From: a virus
IMG/VR virus record: IMGVR_UViG_3300043409_000654
Location: 1 to 44,862 of that record
Reading direction: 5' to 3' (one strand)
DNA: 44,862 nt
Shown here: in pieces, positions 44,228-44,862 of the stretch
How positions within the stretch are numbered: the stretch's first letter is position 1
Layout: each line of letters begins with the position of its first letter
Made by a program: the position numbers and the translations under genes
Notes under the pieces: generated by a model
What the model saw: only the letters and a program-made list of their open reading frames with translations
The model's database searches: none
Told to the model about the DNA's origin: nothing

Positions 44228-44862
44228 ATGACGCCTTATTCCCATATGGCAGAGCACGTTCGGTCCAAGGGGCGCGGTGCGGACACGATGCTGATCCACA
44301 TGACCCCTCACGAGGTCGGTGGTTTGCAGGCTCTGGCTATGGCGCATGGGGGCTCGCTTACGATTAACCCCGATACCGGGCTGCCCGAAGCTGGCTGGCT
44401 GGGTAAACTCTTGCCGACGATCCTTGGCGGACTTGGCATGGCCTTCGGTATCCCCCCGATCTGGATGGGTGCGCTCGGTGCGGTGGGTGGCACGGCTATT
44501 ACCGGCAACCTTAAAGAAGGTCTGATGGCGGGTCTCGGTGCCTATGGCGGCGCTTCGCTGGCTGGTGCTGCTGGTCTTGGGCAATCACTCGGCCACGTTG
44601 GTGCTGATATCGGTCTTGGTGGTAGTATTGCTCGCCAAGCGGCTACGACGGCTGGTACTATTGGTAAAGAAGTGGGGACGGCAGTAGCCAAGACAGCGGG
44701 AGGGCTACCGGCTATTTCAAGTGCGCCAGTAGCGCAGGGTGCGTCGTTTGCACAGGCGTTTGCGCCCGCTGGACAGCAAGTAGCCGGGACCGTGGCAAAA
44801 GAAGCGGGAACCGCTATTGCGAAGCAAGCTGCAGCCCCCGGCTTCTTCCAAGGGTTTGGTGA
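44228..44862 (+). CDS. Internal virion-type protein, partial (runs off right edge)
   Basis: ATG 44228 opens a frame that runs to the window end without a stop (211 residues). It starts MTPYSHMAEHVRSKGRGADT and continues MLIHMTPHEVGGLQALAMAH, a module common in structural genes of environmental podovirus-like phages, followed by hydrophobic Gly/Ala-rich helices (LPTILGGLGMAFGIPPIWMG). Such proteins may be ejected and form a channel through the host envelope. The rest of the gene lies outside. Confidence 0.7.
   Translation, partial: MTPYSHMAEHVRSKGRGADTMLIHMTPHEVGGLQALAMAHGGSLTINPDTGLPEAGWLGKLLPTILGGLGMAFGIPPIWMGALGAVGGTAITGNLKEGLMAGLGAYGGASLAGAAGLGQSLGHVGADIGLGGSIARQAATTAGTIGKEVGTAVAKTAGGLPAISSAPVAQGASFAQAFAPAGQQVAGTVAKEAGTAIAKQAAAPGFFQGFG

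Noticed and set aside
1-44862. tRNA genes, integrase and attachment sites
   Set aside because: No cloverleaf with a TTCGA-type T loop, no tyrosine or serine recombinase motif and no att-like repeats could be found by eye.

Overview
The window reads as a large part of the genome of a tailed double-stranded DNA bacteriophage (Caudoviricetes), most likely short-tailed. It has large terminase, a long portal, a capsid and scaffold set, adaptor- and gp10-like tail proteins, a T7-lysozyme-type amidase, and no sheath or tape-measure gene in view. Initiation signals are bacterial, with AAGGAG-type ribosome sites and frequent GTG starts. The host cannot be named from the sequence. No integrase, RNA polymerase, tRNA or CRISPR array was seen. 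Both ends of the window cut through genes, so the genome continues beyond it.

Left arm (1 to about 15.1 kb): one long leftward set of overlapping early genes. From 15.1 kb downward these are many small unknown proteins, a MoxR-type AAA+ ATPase with a VWA/metallopeptidase-like partner and a DUF3150-like protein, a HicA-like/RHH pair, and an internal terminator plus promoter at 8.5 kb. Next come a VRR-NUC nuclease, family A DNA polymerase, a GT-A-like glycosyltransferase, a DUF3310 protein, a Cas4-like iron-sulfur nuclease and a SNF2-like helicase cut by the window edge. Many of these genes share the leader AAGGAGCAAAC just before the start codon.

Central control region (15.1 to 17.8 kb): mostly non-coding. 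It holds an AT-rich stretch with eleven TGTAAG-type motifs inside a 13-bp inverted repeat (origin-like), a promoter overlapping a 14-bp palindrome, six perfect 24-bp tandem repeats, three 25-bp repeats and a row of stem-loops. A leftward two-gene cassette follows that ends in a strong terminator and looks foreign to the rest. The rightward late promoter lies at 17.7 kb.

Right arm (17.8 kb to the end): rightward late genes. In order these are an HNH nuclease, small and large terminase, portal, GroES-like co-chaperonin, scaffold, decoration-like protein and major capsid protein with a terminator. Then come a GIY-YIG homing endonuclease, a second glycosyltransferase, a cluster of small lysine/glycine-rich proteins sharing a C-terminal GKTKGK-type tag, adaptor proteins, a YadA-head-like fiber and other fibers. 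Lysis genes (amidase, holin-like, nested spanin pair), more fiber modules, a large tail protein and a partial internal-virion-like gene complete the arm.

The most unusual items are a 76-bp near-perfect copy of the terminase gene fused in frame to the end of an early gene (6261-6336), the origin-like repeat region, the foreign-looking cassette at 16-17.3 kb, the MoxR/VWA module and the shared basic C-terminal tag.
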